From assembly GCA_001839685.1 (NCBI GenBank), contig MLAK01000325.1, positions 116,859-180,858 of the forward strand: a stretch of DNA of 64,000 bases. Direction: 5' to 3'. The notes under the pieces are model-generated. The model did no database searches, had not been told where the DNA came from, and saw only the letters and a program-made list of their open reading frames with translations. Below, piece after piece: positions 19,953 through 31,100 of the stretch. Origin of the DNA: Tritrichomonas foetus. Taxonomy: Eukaryota > Parabasalia > Tritrichomonadida > Tritrichomonadidae. How positions within the stretch are numbered: the first letter of the stretch is position 1; each line of letters begins with the position of its first letter. The translations under genes and the position numbers were made by a program.

Positions 19953-22076
19953 TTAATGTTTGGAAGTTGTTGAAGTTGAAGTTGATGTTTTTGAAGATGA
20001 GGAGGTGGAAGAAGAGGAGGAGGATGTTGAAACTTCAGAAACATCATTATGATCAGATGAACTTTCATCTTCACTGCTGCTTGAGCTCTGTTCTTTCTTA
20101 ATGGCATTTTGATGTGCTTGTTCATCTTTTTCTGTTAATTGACGATAAACAAGGTTATAATAGTAGCCACCCTTCTTGACAAGTTCTTCATGAGTGCCTG
20201 ATTCTTTAATTTCACCAGCATCGAAAACATAAATGATGTTAGCATTACGGATTGTAGAAAGTCTGTGTGCAACAATCACTGAAGTGCAATCTTCCATAAC
20301 TTTATCAAGAGCAACTTGAACTTTCTTTTCACTTTGTGCATCTAAGGCTGATGTGGCTTCATCTGTGATCAAAATTGTTGGTTTCTTAATAACTGCACGA
20401 GCAATAGCGATTCTTTGACGTTGGCCTCCAGAAAGTGAGCTTCCTTTATCACCAACGAGAGTATCAAGACCATTTTCGAGTTTGTCAAGAACACGTTTAG
20501 CGTTAGCAATTTCAATTGCTGCAAGAATTTCTTCATCTGTTGCATCATGAGCACCATATTTAATGTTATCACGAAGTGATTTTCTGAAAAGAACTGGTTC
20601 TTGTGAAACAAGGGCAATTTTCTTGTGGAGCCAGTGTTGATCAAGTGTGCGAATATCATGACCATCTAAAAGAACAAGACCTTCAGAGGCATCATAAAAT
20701 CTCTCAAGAAGTTGAACACATGTTGATTTACCTGATCCTGAGTGACCAACAAGAGCACCAATTTGTTTAGGCTTGATTGTAAATGATACATTCTTGAGTA
20801 CATAAGCGTCACGTGTTGGATACTTGAATGAAACATTCTTGAATTCAATTTCACCCTTGAAATCTTCAATGATATCACCACCATCGAATGGAATATCTGG
20901 AACGTGTTCAGCAACTTCAAGAATACGTGCACCAGCAGCAAGACATTTTTCTTCACCTTGCATTGTACCTTGGAGTGAAACAACACCCATTGAACCAAGC
21001 ATTGTATACATGAATAAAGTTGTTAATTCACCGAATTTAAGCTTTCCTTTATCGACAAAAGTAGCACCATAGTAGAAGTCACCAAGCATATCTGCAACAA
21101 CTGAAATAAGAACGACGAATAAGAAAACAACAATAAGTAAGCCAATATTACGATCTCTCTTAGCTCCTTCTTTAGTTGCTTTCATGAAACGTTTAGATTC
21201 CACATTTTCTCTGCAGAAACCACGAACTGTACGAATTGATCCAAGTGTTTCTTCAGCAATAGTCATTGATTGTGAAATATACTTGAATTTGATGGCAGAA
21301 TTCTTCATTAATGGTGGAATGATGCAAAGTAAAGCAATTGCAACAACAGGAATGAAAGCAATAGAAACAAAAGCAACTTGCCAACAGTTAATGAAAGCAA
21401 AAACAAGACCAGTAATACCTTGTGTAACTGCACTGAATTGGGTTGCCTTGACCATACCAAACGAAATTTGAATAGCTTCTGCATCTTCTGAAAGGAGGGT
21501 TAAAATGTTACCAATTGGAGTAACATCGAAATAACTAACTTCGGATTTCATTAAGTTTGAGAACATTGAGAGCTTCATACGGTTTTCGACACGCGTACCG
21601 ACCAAAGTCCAGAAGAATGTGTTCCAGAAGAAACAAAACGCCAATGCCGCCGATATATAAGCCATTTTCTTAATACAATCAATAACAACGGGCATTGGAT
21701 CATAAAATGAGCCTGTAACCATATATAATTGTAACCATTTTGCACATGTTGGATCTTGTAATAAAGAACTTGGATCTTGTCCTGATTGAACCATTTGTTG
21801 ATACATTTGTAAACAAGTAAGGGATGTTCCCCAATCCTGGAGAGCATCGATCATATCAGTTGTGAAATAAATCAAAAGAACAGGCATAACACCTGCAATG
21901 AGGGCTGGCCACATGCCAACTAGGGCCATCCAATCTTTGAAGCAAACTTTGTACAAATGTGATCTCGCTTTTCTCTTTTCTTCAGCAGAGACCTGCTTCT
22001 TGCGGATTGACAAGGATGATTGTTCTGATCCGTATGAGTTGGAATACTCGGATGATTTTCTCTTAAGAGCACTCAT
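19953..22076 (-). CDS. ABC half-transporter (ABCB type) with Ser-rich tail
   Basis: 707 residues: an ABC-B type membrane domain (about 45-380, six predicted membrane helices, including an extended Cys-containing luminal loop after helix 1) followed by a nucleotide-binding domain. Walker A GHSGSGKST (about 444-452), Q-loop SQEPVLF, signature LSGGQRQR (about 545), Walker B ILITDEATSALD with the catalytic Glu, and H-loop AHRLST are all intact, so ATP hydrolysis should be possible. The C-terminal 45 residues are a Ser/Asp/Glu/Thr-rich tail, which may be phosphorylated. It faces away from another ABC half-transporter (22390-24159); the pair may form a heterodimer. The substrate cannot be inferred. 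ATG 22076 follows TCACTT by 7 bases. Confidence 0.94.
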   Translation of the reverse strand: MSALKRKSSEYSNSYGSEQSSLSIRKKQVSAEEKRKARSHLYKVCFKDWMALVGMWPALIAGVMPVLLIYFTTDMIDALQDWGTSLTCLQMYQQMVQSGQDPSSLLQDPTCAKWLQLYMVTGSFYDPMPVVIDCIKKMAYISAALAFCFFWNTFFWTLVGTRVENRMKLSMFSNLMKSEVSYFDVTPIGNILTLLSEDAEAIQISFGMVKATQFSAVTQGITGLVFAFINCWQVAFVSIAFIPVVAIALLCIIPPLMKNSAIKFKYISQSMTIAEETLGSIRTVRGFCRENVESKRFMKATKEGAKRDRNIGLLIVVFLFVVLISVVADMLGDFYYGATFVDKGKLKFGELTTLFMYTMLGSMGVVSLQGTMQGEEKCLAAGARILEVAEHVPDIPFDGGDIIEDFKGEIEFKNVSFKYPTRDAYVLKNVSFTIKPKQIGALVGHSGSGKSTCVQLLERFYDASEGLVLLDGHDIRTLDQHWLHKKIALVSQEPVLFRKSLRDNIKYGAHDATDEEILAAIEIANAKRVLDKLENGLDTLVGDKGSSLSGGQRQRIAIARAVIKKPTILITDEATSALDAQSEKKVQVALDKVMEDCTSVIVAHRLSTIRNANIIYVFDAGEIKESGTHEELVKKGGYYYNLVYRQLTEKDEQAHQNAIKKEQSSSSSEDESSSDHNDVSEVSTSSSSSSTSSSSKTSTSTSTTSKH

Positions 22077-22083
22077 TAAAACT

Positions 22084-22089
22084 AAGTGA
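22084..22089 (-). promoter_or_regulatory. Candidate initiator, minus-strand ABC gene
   Basis: TCACTT on the minus strand, 7 bases before the ATG at 22076 (TCACTTAGTTTTAATG). Confidence 0.5.
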
Positions 22090-22377
22090 AGTAATTTTTT
22101 TGATTTTTAGCACGAGCATATTTTTCAATACTACTTCAAAAATTTGATAATGTGTCGATCAAATATATTCAATGATCATTGAATAAAATTTGTTAATAGA
22201 TTCTGAGCTTTTCTATATAAAGCTCCAAAGCGTCATTGAAAAATCGGCCAAAAAAGGATAAATTTTACTAATTCCCACAAAAAGCGCGATTAAGTTGATC
22301 GCTAGAAAAACAAATTGAATAGTTTATGAAAGAATTTGTATATCTCACGATCAGAAAATGTTTATAAAATATTCACA

Positions 22378-22383
22378 TCACTT
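22378..22383 (+). promoter_or_regulatory. Candidate initiator, plus-strand ABC gene
   Basis: TCACTT, 6 bases before the ATG at 22390 (TCACTTTATTAAATG). It is near-identical to the initiator of the divergent partner. Confidence 0.5.
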
Positions 22384-22389
22384 TATTAA

Positions 22390-24159
22390 ATGCCACAAGC
22401 TTTTCGCGATGAGGCTCTTGAAGGAGCTACAAAAGGACGTGAATTCAGACGTATCATCCATTACTTCAAAAACAAAGCTTTATTGATTTCATCATTAATA
22501 TTTTCTGGTATTGCAGGTGCATCACAGTTACTGATTCTCATTATCATGAAAAAAGCAGTTAATCTTTTCATGGATTCAGGAAACTTCTTAAATGAAACAG
22601 TTTCAGTTCTCAAAACATCAGCATGGGTTGCAGCAGTTTTAATTGTTATTCAAATTGTTTGTGCAGCATTTCAAGCATTAGTTTCTCCATTGTTTTTAGT
22701 TGATATTAGAAAGAAATTATACAGAGCACTTATGCACGCAGATATTGCATTCTTTGATAAAATATCATGTGGTGCCATGGTTGGTAGGATTTCAGAAGGT
22801 GTCTCTTACATCAAAGATGTATACGTTGATTTATTGTTTGTTGCTGTTCATGCCATGTGTGCGTCATTTTCTGGTTTTATCGTTGCAATGGTTTACGGTT
22901 GGAAAGATACACTCACATTCATTGCTTTTCCAATCGTTCTTGCTGTTGAATTATTCCTTGGAAACAAGTGGGCTGACTACATTTGGGAGAAATATGAAAA
23001 AGCCGGAACAGAATCTACAGAAAAGGCTGTTTCTGTTGTCACAGAATTCAGAACAGTTAAGTCGTTTGACCAAGAATTAGATGAAACCGAAGATTTCAAA
23101 CGAGGCCTTTCATCAGAAGAAAACATTTTGGTTAAGGTTTCACTTGTCAAAGCGTTTATAAGAATGATTGCCATCTGCATTTTGGCAGCAATGGCTTTAA
23201 CTCTCAACTGGTACATGATGAAGAAGCTTACAGATCCAGCACATTTAGGTGAAATGGATATGTTCGAAATGTCATGCATCCTTACAGGTATCATTCTTCT
23301 TACTGTTGGTATTTACTCAGCCTTATCTATCACATCAGATTTCCAACAAGCTCAACAAGCCGCTCGTAACATTTGCGCCATTATAGAAATGAAGCCATCG
23401 ATTAATCCACATGAGGGACGCACAGTTAACGATTTAACTGGAAAAATTGAGTTTAGAGACGTATCATTCAAATATGCTGGATGTGAACAATATGCTTTAC
23501 GCCACCTTTCATTCACCATCGAAGCTGGCCAAACAGTTGCTTTTGTTGGTGAATCAGGATGTGGTAAATCAACAACTCTTCAATTACTTCAAAGATTTTA
23601 TGATGTTGAAGAAGGACAAATTTTAATTGATGACATTGATATTCGTGAAATGTCTCCACGTTCACTTCGTAAGGCAATTTCTATTGTTCCACAAGGTCCA
23701 GTTCTTTTCACAATGTCAATCGCTGATAACATCAGATATGGAAGAATCACAGCTAATGATGAAGAAGTTGCACAAGCTGCTGTCACAGGAAATGCACACA
23801 ATTTCATCATGGAACTTCCAGATAACTACAAGACAATGGTCGCTCAAACATCACTTTCAGGTGGTCAGAAACAAAGAATTTGTATCTCGAGAGCAATCCT
23901 TTCCCCAACACCAATTTTATTATTGGATGAAGCTACAGCTGCTCTTGATACAGAATCTGAACAACTTGTTCAACAATCACTTGAGAATTTCCGCCATGGA
24001 AAAACATCAATCCTTGTTGCTCATAGACTTGCCACAGTTGTCAATGCTGACAAAATATTTGTTTTCCAAGAAGGTCATATTGCAGAAACAGGAACACATA
24101 AATCTTTATTAGAGGCCAACGGTTTGTATGCTAATCTTGCTAAGTATCAACTCCAATAA
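22390..24159 (+). CDS. ABC half-transporter (ABCB type)
   Basis: 589 residues, about 120 shorter than its divergent neighbour because it has a shorter N terminus and loop and no Ser-rich tail. Membrane domain about 28-325 (helices beginning ALLISSLIFSGIAGASQLLI, AAVLIVIQIVCAAFQALV, and others), then a nucleotide-binding domain: Walker A GESGCGKST (about 387-395), Q-loop PQGPVLF, signature LSGGQKQR (about 490), Walker B ILLLDEATAALD, H-loop AHRLAT. All catalytic residues are present. The D-loop is AALD where the partner has SALD. Export of lipid, peptide or drug-like substrates is typical of the family; the actual substrate is unknown. Co-expression with the neighbour and heterodimer formation are inferences from the shared 313-bp promoter. 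Confidence 0.94.
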   Translation: MPQAFRDEALEGATKGREFRRIIHYFKNKALLISSLIFSGIAGASQLLILIIMKKAVNLFMDSGNFLNETVSVLKTSAWVAAVLIVIQIVCAAFQALVSPLFLVDIRKKLYRALMHADIAFFDKISCGAMVGRISEGVSYIKDVYVDLLFVAVHAMCASFSGFIVAMVYGWKDTLTFIAFPIVLAVELFLGNKWADYIWEKYEKAGTESTEKAVSVVTEFRTVKSFDQELDETEDFKRGLSSEENILVKVSLVKAFIRMIAICILAAMALTLNWYMMKKLTDPAHLGEMDMFEMSCILTGIILLTVGIYSALSITSDFQQAQQAARNICAIIEMKPSINPHEGRTVNDLTGKIEFRDVSFKYAGCEQYALRHLSFTIEAGQTVAFVGESGCGKSTTLQLLQRFYDVEEGQILIDDIDIREMSPRSLRKAISIVPQGPVLFTMSIADNIRYGRITANDEEVAQAAVTGNAHNFIMELPDNYKTMVAQTSLSGGQKQRICISRAILSPTPILLLDEATAALDTESEQLVQQSLENFRHGKTSILVAHRLATVVNADKIFVFQEGHIAETGTHKSLLEANGLYANLAKYQLQ

Positions 24160-25309
24160 AATTACAATTTTCTTTAAAAATATACAATTGAAATAAATCT
24201 TATTAAACAATAAACTATTACAAACAATTACTTATTTCTACATTATTCCTTATTTCTGCATCATTCCTTATTTCGACATTATTCCTTATTTCAACATTAT
24301 TTCGATTTTGTTATATATATTGATATTATTTATTATTAATGATGCTATTTAATCTCATGACATTTATAATCCCTGAGAAAAGGTGGTGGGTAAATTTTTC
24401 ACTATTATATTCAATTGAATGGTCAAGCAAATTAGCGACTAATTTCAATTTATTTCTCTCAGAAAAAATATTTTAACGATCTTCAATTTTTTGAATAACC
24501 CCGATCAACATTTTCAGAAGATTCATTGTAACGAAATTTGAGTTTAGCGTCACTGAAAAATTATCCGATCAGAATTTTCAATGATGAATAGAAAAGATTT
24601 GGTGGTTGAAATAAAAAGTTCAATTCCAAATAGAAAAAATTCATGTTTCTCAAAATGGGAGATATGACAGCCAGTTTATCTTTCAATTATTTGGCCACAC
24701 CTGATCGAACTTTTGTGGTTAGAACGAATGATATAGGATTTTTTAAATATGGGTAAATCGGAATTATTTATAAAGTAGACATTATAACAAATATTTTAGA
24801 AAGTGAAAATCAAATAGTGATACTTCACACTCGTTTTAAAATTTCAATAATTTGCTTATATTCGAATTTTGATCAGACTCATAATCAAAACTTTTCTTAT
24901 TATAATTATATTTCACATTTACAAACCATTATTTTAATTGGGAGTGAAAAACGTTGATAATAAAAATTAGATGATGAAATGTATTTGTATTTCTTTCAAA
25001 TATCAAAAATATTTGGCCAAAACAATATAAAAATGAAGAATATGACTATATTTTTGATACACAAGCATTTTGGCAGATTCATCAATTTGATGGAATTTTG
25101 TATAAAGCTCATCAGTTTCTGTTTATAAACTAAATCAGAAAAAGCAGTAAGAAATAACTCTTGAAGTAAATGTTATTTTTATTCTCCTAAAAGTGTTCAT
25201 GAAAATGAAGTTCACAAAAAATACTGATCTTAGACTATTGAATTTTTAAATACATCTATAAAATTTGAAGCAAACCGCTACATCAAAATTCAGATTAAAC
25301 ATAACTCGA
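24160..25309. other. 1.15-kb intergenic region with an open relic
   Basis: After the 18-bp array it is mostly AT-rich spacer. A plus-strand segment at 24655-24957 begins with ATG, reads MGDMTASLSFNYLATPDRTF, has one in-frame TAA near 24752, then stays open for 67 more codons. It may be a decayed gene; I recognise no family. Confidence 0.35.
24231..24304. repeat. 18-bp tandem array, about 4 copies
   Basis: Units like ATTCCTTATTTCTGCATC run from 24231 (partial) through 24245, 24263 and 24281. They lie 71 bases after the ABC stop codon. The unit length equals that of the array downstream of the phosphatase gene, though the sequence differs. Confidence 0.8.
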
Positions 25310-27985
25310 ATGGAAGACGAATTAGAAAGAGATATCAATGAAACCTACAATGAAAACTTTAATGAAATTGATTCTGATAATACAATATTAAACCCAACAG
25401 AACATATTATGGAATTACATGAATCTGATAATGAGAAGGTTCTAAATGATAATCAAAATTCTGATAATATTGGACATTGCGAAGATAATAATTTTAATGA
25501 TGACAAAGATGATAATAACGAGGACAAAAATTTGAATTCTACATCATCATTTGCAGCAATGAGAGCAGCATTTTTAGTTTCAGAGAATTCAAAATCATCT
25601 GATATTCAAAACAATCATGAGGCAATAAAAAGACCTGTAATACAAAATGAAGGATTTGCCGCAAAAATGGCAGCATTTCGTCAACCACAAAATAAAGAAG
25701 TGCCAAATAAAGTTAATGAACCAATAATCACAGGAAAATCTGGAACTCTTGCTGCAAAAATGGCGGCCTTTCAAAGTGAGTCCAAAATTCACAATGATCA
25801 AGAAGATGTTATCAATAAGAAGTCACAACCAGATATAATACATGAACAAAACTCACATGATAAAATACCCATAGTATCGAATTTTGATTTAAAAGATGAT
25901 AATAATGATAGTGAAATAAATTCAAAACAAATGAAGTTTCATGAATTATCGAAAGCTAATGAAGAATCCGAAATCCAACAAAAAGAAAAAATAAACACAG
26001 AAAAAAATTCAGATGAAAAGGGAAAAAATCCAATCTCCCAAAGAATGGCCGTATTCAATACGAAACACCAAGAAGAGTGTTCTCCAGTTTCCCATCAAGT
26101 AAGTGAACCACCAAAAAAATCTAATGCTTTTACTGCCAAAATGGCAGCTTTTCAAAATAATACACAAGAAGCAACTCCAACAAAAGTACAAATACAACCT
26201 ATGCCAAAATCAGGTGGACTTGCCTCAAAAATGGCTGCATTTGTATCAACAAATGCTGATGAGGAATCAAAAAAACTCAATCAAGAAAAAATATTAACAA
26301 CTAGCATCTCTGAAAATTCTAATGTGGAACTAATTGATAGTAAAAACGATCCACTAGAGACAAGGACAATCACTAGCATGCCACCACCTCCATTCCAAAA
26401 TATGTCTTTTCCACAACCACCTCCAATTCCTCCACCACCTAAACAAAACCAATTCCCACCCCCACCCCCACCTCCACCCCCTCGTGCAGGATTTCCTCCT
26501 CCACCTCCACCTCCACCTCCACCTCCACCACCCAAACAAAACCAATTCCCTCCTCCTCCACCTCCACCACCCAAACAAAACCAATACCCTCCCCCTCCCC
26601 CTCATACAGGATTTCCTCCTCCTCCTCCTCCACCGCCACCAAATTTACTTTACCCATCACCTCCACCATTACAATCCTCGTTTCCTCCTCCACCACTTCA
26701 ACAACAATTTCCAATTCCTCCACCACCCCAACAAAACCAATTCCCTCCACCACCTCCATTTAATCCACAATTTCAGCAAAATACAACCACACAAACACAA
26801 CAAAGTGCAAATGATCATTATATTCCCCCGCTTAATCTTCAGAATCCATGCAATCTGCCACCACAACCACAAGTACTTGCGAATTTTTTGCCTCCTCCAA
26901 CATTTTCCGAATCAAATTCGGTAATTCCACCAAAATTATCTGTTAACTCACCACCTGAAATACCTCCTCCACCTTTACCTCTTTTAAATCCACTAACTCT
27001 GAATAACAATAATCCAAACATCATCCAATATAACGACAAATCAGATGAATCACTTCCTTTATTACCTCCTCCACCTTCCCCTCCTATGTCACCACGATTC
27101 TCACCGGCGCCATCTCCAAGAAATTCCCCACAACAATCCCCACAACAGTCACCTGCACAATCACCAAGACAGTCTCCAGTACAATCCCCTCGAGGTACTC
27201 CACAAAATTCCCCTACATCAACTCCACCACCATCACCACGACAGAGTAAGAAAAAAATCCATCAAGATGCCAATATTAATGTGAACCAAGCACAACAATC
27301 ATCATTAAAACTCGATAATAATAACCGTGTAGCTACTAATAAGAATGTAACATATGTTACTCCCGAAAAGAAAAAAGACGATGCTACTTTTCAGTTATCA
27401 AAGCCATACAGACCTAAAGGGTGTCCTTATTTCTTTATCATTCTACCATATAAAGAAGTTGATTGCAGAAATGCTATTCCAATGCACAAATGTCCAAAGC
27501 CACCTGATCATACTCCAAGACCTCCCAAAGATTTACCAAATGAAAATAAAAGGATTAGCTACTTCTTCAACAAGGCTCGATCACCAACAATAAAATTTCC
27601 AGCTCCTCCATCTTCAAATTTATCCAAAACCAACCCTAATACGCATAATAATAAAACATCAGGAAACATTCCCATACAAATTTCACCAGTTGAAGTAAAT
27701 ATTAAGGAAAGCAATGCCAAACCACAAAGTGATGCACCACCATCGTTTAAAGATAAGATGCGATTAATTGCAGGCATAAGAGGATTCGGAGGCCCTCCTC
27801 CAGCAAGCAGTCCAGAGATACCAGTAAATCCAAATCCCTCAGTCAGACAAAGTATTCGAACCAATGCGCCACTTAAGACTCATGATGAAGAATTTCTAAT
27901 TGTAGCAGCACCAAAAATGGTTCAAAGAAGTGCACGAGGTCCAAAAAGGAGACCTCCAAATATTCCACCTTTAGATAACCATTAA
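25310..27985 (+). CDS. Polyproline protein with six KMAAF-type repeats (actin-regulator-like)
   Basis: 891 residues from ATG 25310; an upstream TTG extension was not used. The N-terminal 80 residues are acidic. A short motif, consensus (A/T/S)AKMAAFQ, recurs six times near residues 81, 117, 147, 243, 275 and 305 (AAMRAAFL, AAKMAAFR, AAKMAAFQ, SQRMAVFN, TAKMAAFQ, ASKMAAFV). Residues about 357-483 are polyproline runs split by PKQNQF spacers, typical profilin, SH3 or EVH1 ligands. Residues about 587-645 are SPR/SPQ repeats. Near 809 is PPSFKDKMRLIAGIRGFGG. The C terminus has RSARGPKRRPPNIPP, which resembles a capping-protein-interaction motif. There is no FH2 or VCA domain, so it is not a formin or a standard WASP. 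A scaffold at actin sites is the best inference. Confidence 0.8.
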   Translation: MEDELERDINETYNENFNEIDSDNTILNPTEHIMELHESDNEKVLNDNQNSDNIGHCEDNNFNDDKDDNNEDKNLNSTSSFAAMRAAFLVSENSKSSDIQNNHEAIKRPVIQNEGFAAKMAAFRQPQNKEVPNKVNEPIITGKSGTLAAKMAAFQSESKIHNDQEDVINKKSQPDIIHEQNSHDKIPIVSNFDLKDDNNDSEINSKQMKFHELSKANEESEIQQKEKINTEKNSDEKGKNPISQRMAVFNTKHQEECSPVSHQVSEPPKKSNAFTAKMAAFQNNTQEATPTKVQIQPMPKSGGLASKMAAFVSTNADEESKKLNQEKILTTSISENSNVELIDSKNDPLETRTITSMPPPPFQNMSFPQPPPIPPPPKQNQFPPPPPPPPPRAGFPPPPPPPPPPPPPKQNQFPPPPPPPPKQNQYPPPPPHTGFPPPPPPPPPNLLYPSPPPLQSSFPPPPLQQQFPIPPPPQQNQFPPPPPFNPQFQQNTTTQTQQSANDHYIPPLNLQNPCNLPPQPQVLANFLPPPTFSESNSVIPPKLSVNSPPEIPPPPLPLLNPLTLNNNNPNIIQYNDKSDESLPLLPPPPSPPMSPRFSPAPSPRNSPQQSPQQSPAQSPRQSPVQSPRGTPQNSPTSTPPPSPRQSKKKIHQDANINVNQAQQSSLKLDNNNRVATNKNVTYVTPEKKKDDATFQLSKPYRPKGCPYFFIILPYKEVDCRNAIPMHKCPKPPDHTPRPPKDLPNENKRISYFFNKARSPTIKFPAPPSSNLSKTNPNTHNNKTSGNIPIQISPVEVNIKESNAKPQSDAPPSFKDKMRLIAGIRGFGGPPPASSPEIPVNPNPSVRQSIRTNAPLKTHDEEFLIVAAPKMVQRSARGPKRRPPNIPPLDNH
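26380..26760 (+). repeat. Polyproline-coding low-complexity tract
   Basis: CCTCCA/CCACCT runs encode blocks of 5-13 prolines separated by KQNQF or RAGF spacers. The tract spawns Gly- and Trp-rich false frames on the minus strand, and length variation between strains is likely. Confidence 0.75.
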
Positions 27986-28190
27986 AACATCTTTATAGCA
28001 TCTTCCTATTATTTTAACGCTTTTTTTCCCCTCTCTCTCCCCTTCCCTTACTATGGAGAAAGAATTCTTCGAGAGACCAATATTGGTGTAATAATCACAA
28101 AACAAATATATAAATATTCGAGAAAAAAGTGTCAAATATATAACAATTTTAATAACAAGTATATATTTTGGTGGAAGAAAAGGCAAATGT

Positions 28191-31100
28191 TCAAGTATAT
28201 ATTCTTAGTTGTCTATCAGTACATGAATTTTGCATTTTAAGTATACTTTTTACATCAATATTTCTTGTTACAATGCAAAGACACAAATTATTACATGACG
28301 CTTGATATAAGTTATCTATGGTAAAGTTGTATCTAATATCAAATAATGGTGTAATAATTAAATATTCAGTTGATTTATCAGGCTTCATGAAAACAGAGCT
28401 TTGATTTAATCTTTCAAGCACAGAATTATGGTTATCGTTTTCTTTTACCAAAAACATAAAAGGGATTCCAAAAGTGAGAACCCGGTTATCACGTTTCACA
28501 CCATAAAAAACGGGTATCATATTAATTTTGTGATCTAAAATCTGTTTTTGATCATTTTGAATTCTATCAAACCGAATTATATAATAATCTTTCGTAATTA
28601 AATCATTTGGATCTGCTTGTTTTACAATTTTTCCATTTAAAATCATTAAAACTCGATAATTTGTTAAATCATTAATCTCAACCATACCTGCAACTTGTTT
28701 AATTGTTGCTTTATTTGGTATTAGAATTTGAAGCATTTTCGTTGGAATTAAGGAATCTTCTGAAATTTCAATTCGATGAGTAAAATGTGTTTGGAGTTTT
28801 TCTTGTGGAAAGATTTCAAAAAAAATATCAGTATGTTTTGAATGAAGTGGAAACAAATTTCCAACGTATTTACTCTTTTCTATATCAACAGGTGTTGAAG
28901 AAGGGTACATCAATCCATCATTCCAAATTACATGGAAAAATTGAACATAATAATCATCGTATTTAACATTTAAATTATTTTTCTTCAATGTTTCTTGATT
29001 TAAAGTAGAAATTATGTGATTTTGATTTTCTGAAATCTCTTTATTAAAAATTTCATGATTGAACGATTCATTTTTCTGAATATTTTCGGAAAGAAAAGCC
29101 AACCCCAAAATTTTAGTTAATTCTTTGATTGAGAGAAAAATTGGAATACGTAAAGTAATATGCTTCTCTTCATAAAATCGATGGAAAGTAATATCAATAG
29201 AATTATACATCATTTGATAATAATATTCAACTGAGTGAGGTCTAACATTGGCTAGTTTTGTATATGATTGGGCATCTGGATAGTGAATTAAAGAAAAATC
29301 ATAATATTTTTCTGCTTGGGAAAATTGAATTATTAAAATTGAACCAGATGCTACTTTTTGATCACAAAAAGTTAATTCAGGTTTCAAATAATGTGCTATA
29401 AATGGTTTATTTTCACAAAAAACATCAAATTCTTTCTCTGTATTCATTTTTTCCTTTAAAATTGGAAAAATCGAGCTCACAATATGATTTATGTTTGATT
29501 CAATTACGCCAATGTATTTTACATCTTTTGGTGAATCAGGATTGAAGAACAAAATGAAGAATTTACATTGTCCAAAAAAATTAGATTCATTTGGCCCTAC
29601 TCCTGTTTCCATATATAATAAAGAGTCATAATATGAATAGTTTTTTAAAGAGCTGTGATCACATGATAAAATGTTTTTTGGTATAAAACCTAAAGAACAG
29701 TGCCAAAGTCTAAATGTGTCTATGTTATATTGTTTTGATACTTCTTTATATAAGTCTTCTGTAGTTAATGATCTTGGCAATGTAATTATTTTCACATTAT
29801 TAAATTCTTTAGATAAGCAAAAATGATCCTTTTCAATATTTTCAGATATTTCTTTTTCCGTGAGTATTTGGAAATTTATATTAGCTGGTTGAAGGTATTT
29901 TTCTTTGGGTTTTTGAATATTATTGGATTGATAGATTTGAAGAGACTTTGGAATTTGAACATTTGTATTCATTAGATCATTGATGTAATCTTTATGCAAA
30001 TAAATTAACATGTAAGCAGTTGATGATTTACTAAATTTACGATCATGAATAATTCTTTGGTTATTGGGTGTCTTATTTATTTGTTGGGGAGAAATTGCTC
30101 TTTGATTCAGAGACCTGGGATTCATTTGTCGATGTGCTATTGGGCTTGCAAAATGCTTTAAGGCTGTTGATTCACTTCGGTTAGGTGTATTAAAAACTGC
30201 TCCAAAATTTGCATTAATCGCATCATTTTCATCAACTAATGTGACATTTTTTTCATTAAATTTAAACCAATATTTGTCAGAAGTCGGCCTGGAAAATGTA
30301 TAATAATGACCAGTGTTTAATTCTCCTTGATGTGTGATGACTGAGAATAATTCGTAATTTGATTCTTTTTGATCTTCCGTATATTTTATCAAATCAAGGG
30401 TTAAAGGGAACTCAAAATGAGAATCATTCTTCTTGATTCCATCTTTAGTGAAAGTAAAGCGACAAAGGTGAAAAATGAGAACTTTGGGCAGCTTTTTAAA
30501 TTTATTTTTAAAAATGATAGCATTCTGAATGGAGCCATCATGATAGAAATCTAAAATCTGTTTACTGATTGGTGATTCGTTATAACCTTTATTCACCATA
30601 ATCGAAGTTAATGAATGCAACAAGTCATGACAATTTTCTGGCAATCTTTGTTTTGAACTAATAAATTCATGTAATGAGTTTTTCAATTTAATGCATTCAG
30701 TGGTCAAATCTGCAGATGCGTCTTTTGTCATAATTTGATAAATAAAACCACTTAATTTTTGATCATATTCTTTATTTTGTTCCTTATTTTCATTTGACAT
30801 TTGTTCTGGTATTTTTTGCGTATTTAATAGATCAGCAATCGATTGATATTCAATTGGCAAACCAGTTTGATTTTTAATAACATCAAACGCTTGAAGGAGC
30901 TTTGGACAACATTTTGGCATATCAACGGCACTTTGACAAAGTGATGCATATAATGATTGATTTAAATTTTTATGCTTCTGAATTTCAAGTGAAAGGGTGT
31001 TAAAAATTACGTCTTTAGATGACTGTTCTGAGTTTGTTTTCCTTGTATTTTGAGAAATAATTCCTTGAAAGAGTGAATCAAACTCATTCAAAAATTCAGG

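Larger units (their letters stand above)
22077..22389. promoter_or_regulatory. Shared divergent promoter region of the two ABC genes
   Basis: 313 bases separate the two start codons. Each side has a TCACTT initiator close to its ATG (22084-22089 on minus, 22378-22383 on plus), 288 bases apart. Factors bound in between could drive both genes together. Confidence 0.5.

Noticed and set aside
26281..26605. Gly-rich and Trp-rich minus-strand frames
   Set aside because: Mirror frames of the polyproline-coding tract.
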